From assembly GCF_014203795.1 (NCBI RefSeq), contig NZ_JACHJU010000002.1:806001-870000 (forward strand): a stretch of DNA of 64,000 nucleotides, written 5' to 3'. How positions within the stretch are numbered: position 1 is the first letter of the stretch; every line of letters starts with the position of its first letter. Origin of the DNA: Streptosporangium album (GTDB taxonomy: Bacteria; Actinomycetota; Actinomycetes; Streptosporangiales; Streptosporangiaceae). The notes below the pieces were generated by a model. That model was given only the letters and a program-made list of their open reading frames with translations, made no database searches and had not been told where the DNA came from. The position numbers and the translations under genes are program-made. Below are positions 62,567 through 64,000 of this stretch, one piece after another.

Positions 62567-63858
62567 CCAGCATCGTCATCAAGGGCGCGAGGATTCTCGG
62601 CGGCGAGCCGGCCGACATCCTGATCCGCGACGGCGTCGTCGCGGAGATCGGTCAGGGGCTGAGCGGGGACGAGACGGTCGACGCCCGCGGCCTCATCGCC
62701 CTGCCCGGCCTGGTGGACCTCCACACCCACCTGCGCGAGCCCGGCCGTGAGGACGCCGAGACCGTCGCCACCGGCACCCGCGCCGCCGCCCTGGGCGGCT
62801 ACACCGCCGTGCACGCCATGGCCAACACCGAGCCGGTCGCCGACACCGCGGGCGTCGTCGAGCAGGTCTGGCGCCTGGGCCAGGAGGCCGGCCACTGCGA
62901 CGTGCGTCCGGTCGGCGCCGTCACCGTCGGCCTCGCGGGGGAGCGGCTGGCCGAGCTCGGCGCGATGGCCGACTCCGCCGCGCGGGTCCGCGTCTTCTCC
63001 GACGACGGCAAGTGCGTCTCCGACGCGGTGCTCATGCGCCGCGCGCTGGAGTACGTCAAGGCCTTCGACGGCGTGGTCGCCCAGCACGCCCAGGAGCCGC
63101 GCCTGACCGCCGGCGCGCAGATGAACGAGGGCGCGGTCTCCGGGAGGCTCGGCCTCACCGGCTGGCCGGCGGTCGCCGAGGAGGCGATCATCGCCCGCGA
63201 CTGCCTGCTCGCCGCGCACGTCGGCTCCCGCCTGCACGTCTGCCACCTGTCCACCGCGGGCTCCGTGGAGATCGTCCGCTGGGCCAAGTCCAAGGGCTGG
63301 AACGTCACCGCCGAGGTGACCCCGCACCACCTGCTCCTCACCGACGACCTCGTCGAGGACTCTCCTGTCGGCTCCTACAACCCGATCTACAAGGTGAACC
63401 CGCCGCTGCGCACCCGCGCGGACGTGGAGGCGCTGCGCGAGGCCCTGGCCGACGGCACGATCGACTGCGTCGCCACCGACCACGCCCCGCACCCGGTCGA
63501 GGACAAGGAGACCGAGTGGGCCGCCGCGGCCATGGGCATGATCGGCCTGGAGACGGCGCTGTCGGTGGTCCAGGAGGCCATGGTGGAGACCGGACTGCTC
63601 GACTGGGCCGGCGTCGCCGAGCGCATGTCCTGCGCCCCGGCCAGGATCGGCCGGCTGGAGGGCCACGGGCGGCCGATCGAGGTCGGCGCCCCGGCCAACA
63701 TCACCCTCTACGACGCCGCCGTGCGCGCCGAGGTGGACCCGGCCGGCTACGCCTCCAAGAGCCGCAACACGCCGTACGAGGGCAGGACCCTGCCCGGCCG
63801 CGTCGTGGCCACCTTCCTCCGTGGCAGGCCGACCGTCCTGGACGGAAAGCTCGCTTGA
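62563..63858 (+). CDS. pyrC: dihydroorotase
   Basis: A 431-aa class I dihydroorotase closing carbamoyl-aspartate to dihydroorotate. Zinc ligands lie in [20 protein letters not shown] and ATDHAPHP. The usual carbamylated-Lys segment is replaced by [11 protein letters not shown], as in PyrC forms that work together with PyrB. The GTG start overlaps the pyrB stop. The C-terminal [16 protein letters not shown] block is typical. Confidence 0.95.
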   Translation: MTSIVIKGARILGGEPADILIRDGVVAEIGQGLSGDETVDARGLIALPGLVDLHTHLREPGREDAETVATGTRAAALGGYTAVHAMANTEPVADTAGVVEQVWRLGQEAGHCDVRPVGAVTVGLAGERLAELGAMADSAARVRVFSDDGKCVSDAVLMRRALEYVKAFDGVVAQHAQEPRLTAGAQMNEGAVSGRLGLTGWPAVAEEAIIARDCLLAAHVGSRLHVCHLSTAGSVEIVRWAKSKGWNVTAEVTPHHLLLTDDLVEDSPVGSYNPIYKVNPPLRTRADVEALREALADGTIDCVATDHAPHPVEDKETEWAAAAMGMIGLETALSVVQEAMVETGLLDWAGVAERMSCAPARIGRLEGHGRPIEVGAPANITLYDAAVRAEVDPAGYASKSRNTPYEGRTLPGRVVATFLRGRPTVLDGKLA

Positions 63859-64000
63859 CGGCCCCCTGCCTGCGCGCGCGGCCCCGCCGTGCGCACGGAG
63901 GCGTCCCACATCGTGGAGGCGCCCCCCTCAGGCGTGCCGGATATTTCATACTTTGCGGAGCAATGACCGAGATGATCGGGGTGTTTGAGTGACCGCAGTG
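63859..64000 (+). other. end of window after pyrC
   Basis: About 140 bases with no complete gene. A GTG at 63989 followed by ACC GCA GTG may be the start of the next pyr-operon gene, but only four codons are in the window, so no product is claimed. No clear terminator separates it from pyrC. Confidence 0.4.

Noticed and set aside
61634-63858. Alternative reading of pyrB/pyrC as ornithine carbamoyltransferase and allantoinase paralogues
   Set aside because: Gene order with pyrR, the overlaps and the specific motifs identify the pyrimidine genes.

Overview
The window is chromosomal DNA from a very high-GC, Gram-positive actinomycete. BldD, an Rv2175c-type DNA-binding protein, a PASTA-domain Ser/Thr kinase, an SAV_6107-type HEPN protein and frequent GTG/TTG starts with 4-nt start/stop overlaps all point to a morphologically complex, Streptosporangium-like actinomycete. 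The genus is an inference; the phylum-level call is firm. Almost all of the window is dense, mostly ordinary metabolism, with one decayed accessory patch.

Layout. 1-6.6 kb: end of an L-rhamnose mutarotase, homocysteine S-methyltransferase, a DUF885 metallohydrolase, a MerR regulator translationally coupled to a VIT/vWA protein, and Dps. 6.7-10.7 kb: a gene graveyard. A complete IS200/IS605 element (tnpA and tnpB, divergent) splits a membrane-protein gene exactly in frame. It is followed by a gene with an internal stop, a truncated IS200-type transposase fused to an AhpD-like remnant, and a quinone-oxidoreductase remnant. 10.8-19 kb: PhoX-like protein, MarR-GNAT protein, lactonase, an exported dimethylformamidase-like protein, a phosphofructokinase with the pyrophosphate-type signature behind a DasR-like operator, an MHYT sensor, and a polyglycine secreted protein. 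19.4-26.2 kb: ThiI, DAHP synthase AroF with an aromatic-residue leader peptide and attenuator, a sulfite-oxidase-like protein, a LytS/LytR two-component pair, a highly structured non-coding stretch, and endonuclease IV.

26.3-29.5 kb: a seven-gene, mostly coupled, leftward cluster. It encodes a 111-aa Cys-rich exported protein with 15 Cys, two membrane-anchored thioredoxin-like proteins, a MauE-like membrane protein, two further membrane proteins and a soluble protein of unknown function. This is the best candidate for an undescribed system, apparently an oxidative-folding and export module for one small disulfide-rich protein. A lipoprotein gene diverges from it.

30.3-38.7 kb: a rightward purine-catabolism cluster (UraD, UraH, urate oxidase, two xanthine-dehydrogenase subunits without the molybdenum subunit, 8-oxoguanine deaminase, glycerate kinase, allantoinase, allantoicase) that takes purines through urate and allantoin toward glyoxylate and glycerate. 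38.7-48.5 kb: WYL regulator, SnoaL-like protein, PASTA kinase, the thiO-thiS-thiG operon under a TPP riboswitch, an FAD oxidoreductase, the Rv2175c-like protein overlapping thiE, and a polyprenyl synthase. 48.6-54.4 kb: MetF, GNAT, YbaK, L,D-transpeptidase, an HEPN protein behind a LexA-box promoter, a SpoIIE-type phosphatase and BldD. 54.6-60.4 kb: a leftward arginine deiminase operon (arcA, ornithine carbamoyltransferase, carbamate kinase, APC permease, universal stress protein). 61.0-63.9 kb: pyrR-pyrB-pyrC with a PyrR-binding loop in the leader.

No rRNA, tRNA or CRISPR array was seen.
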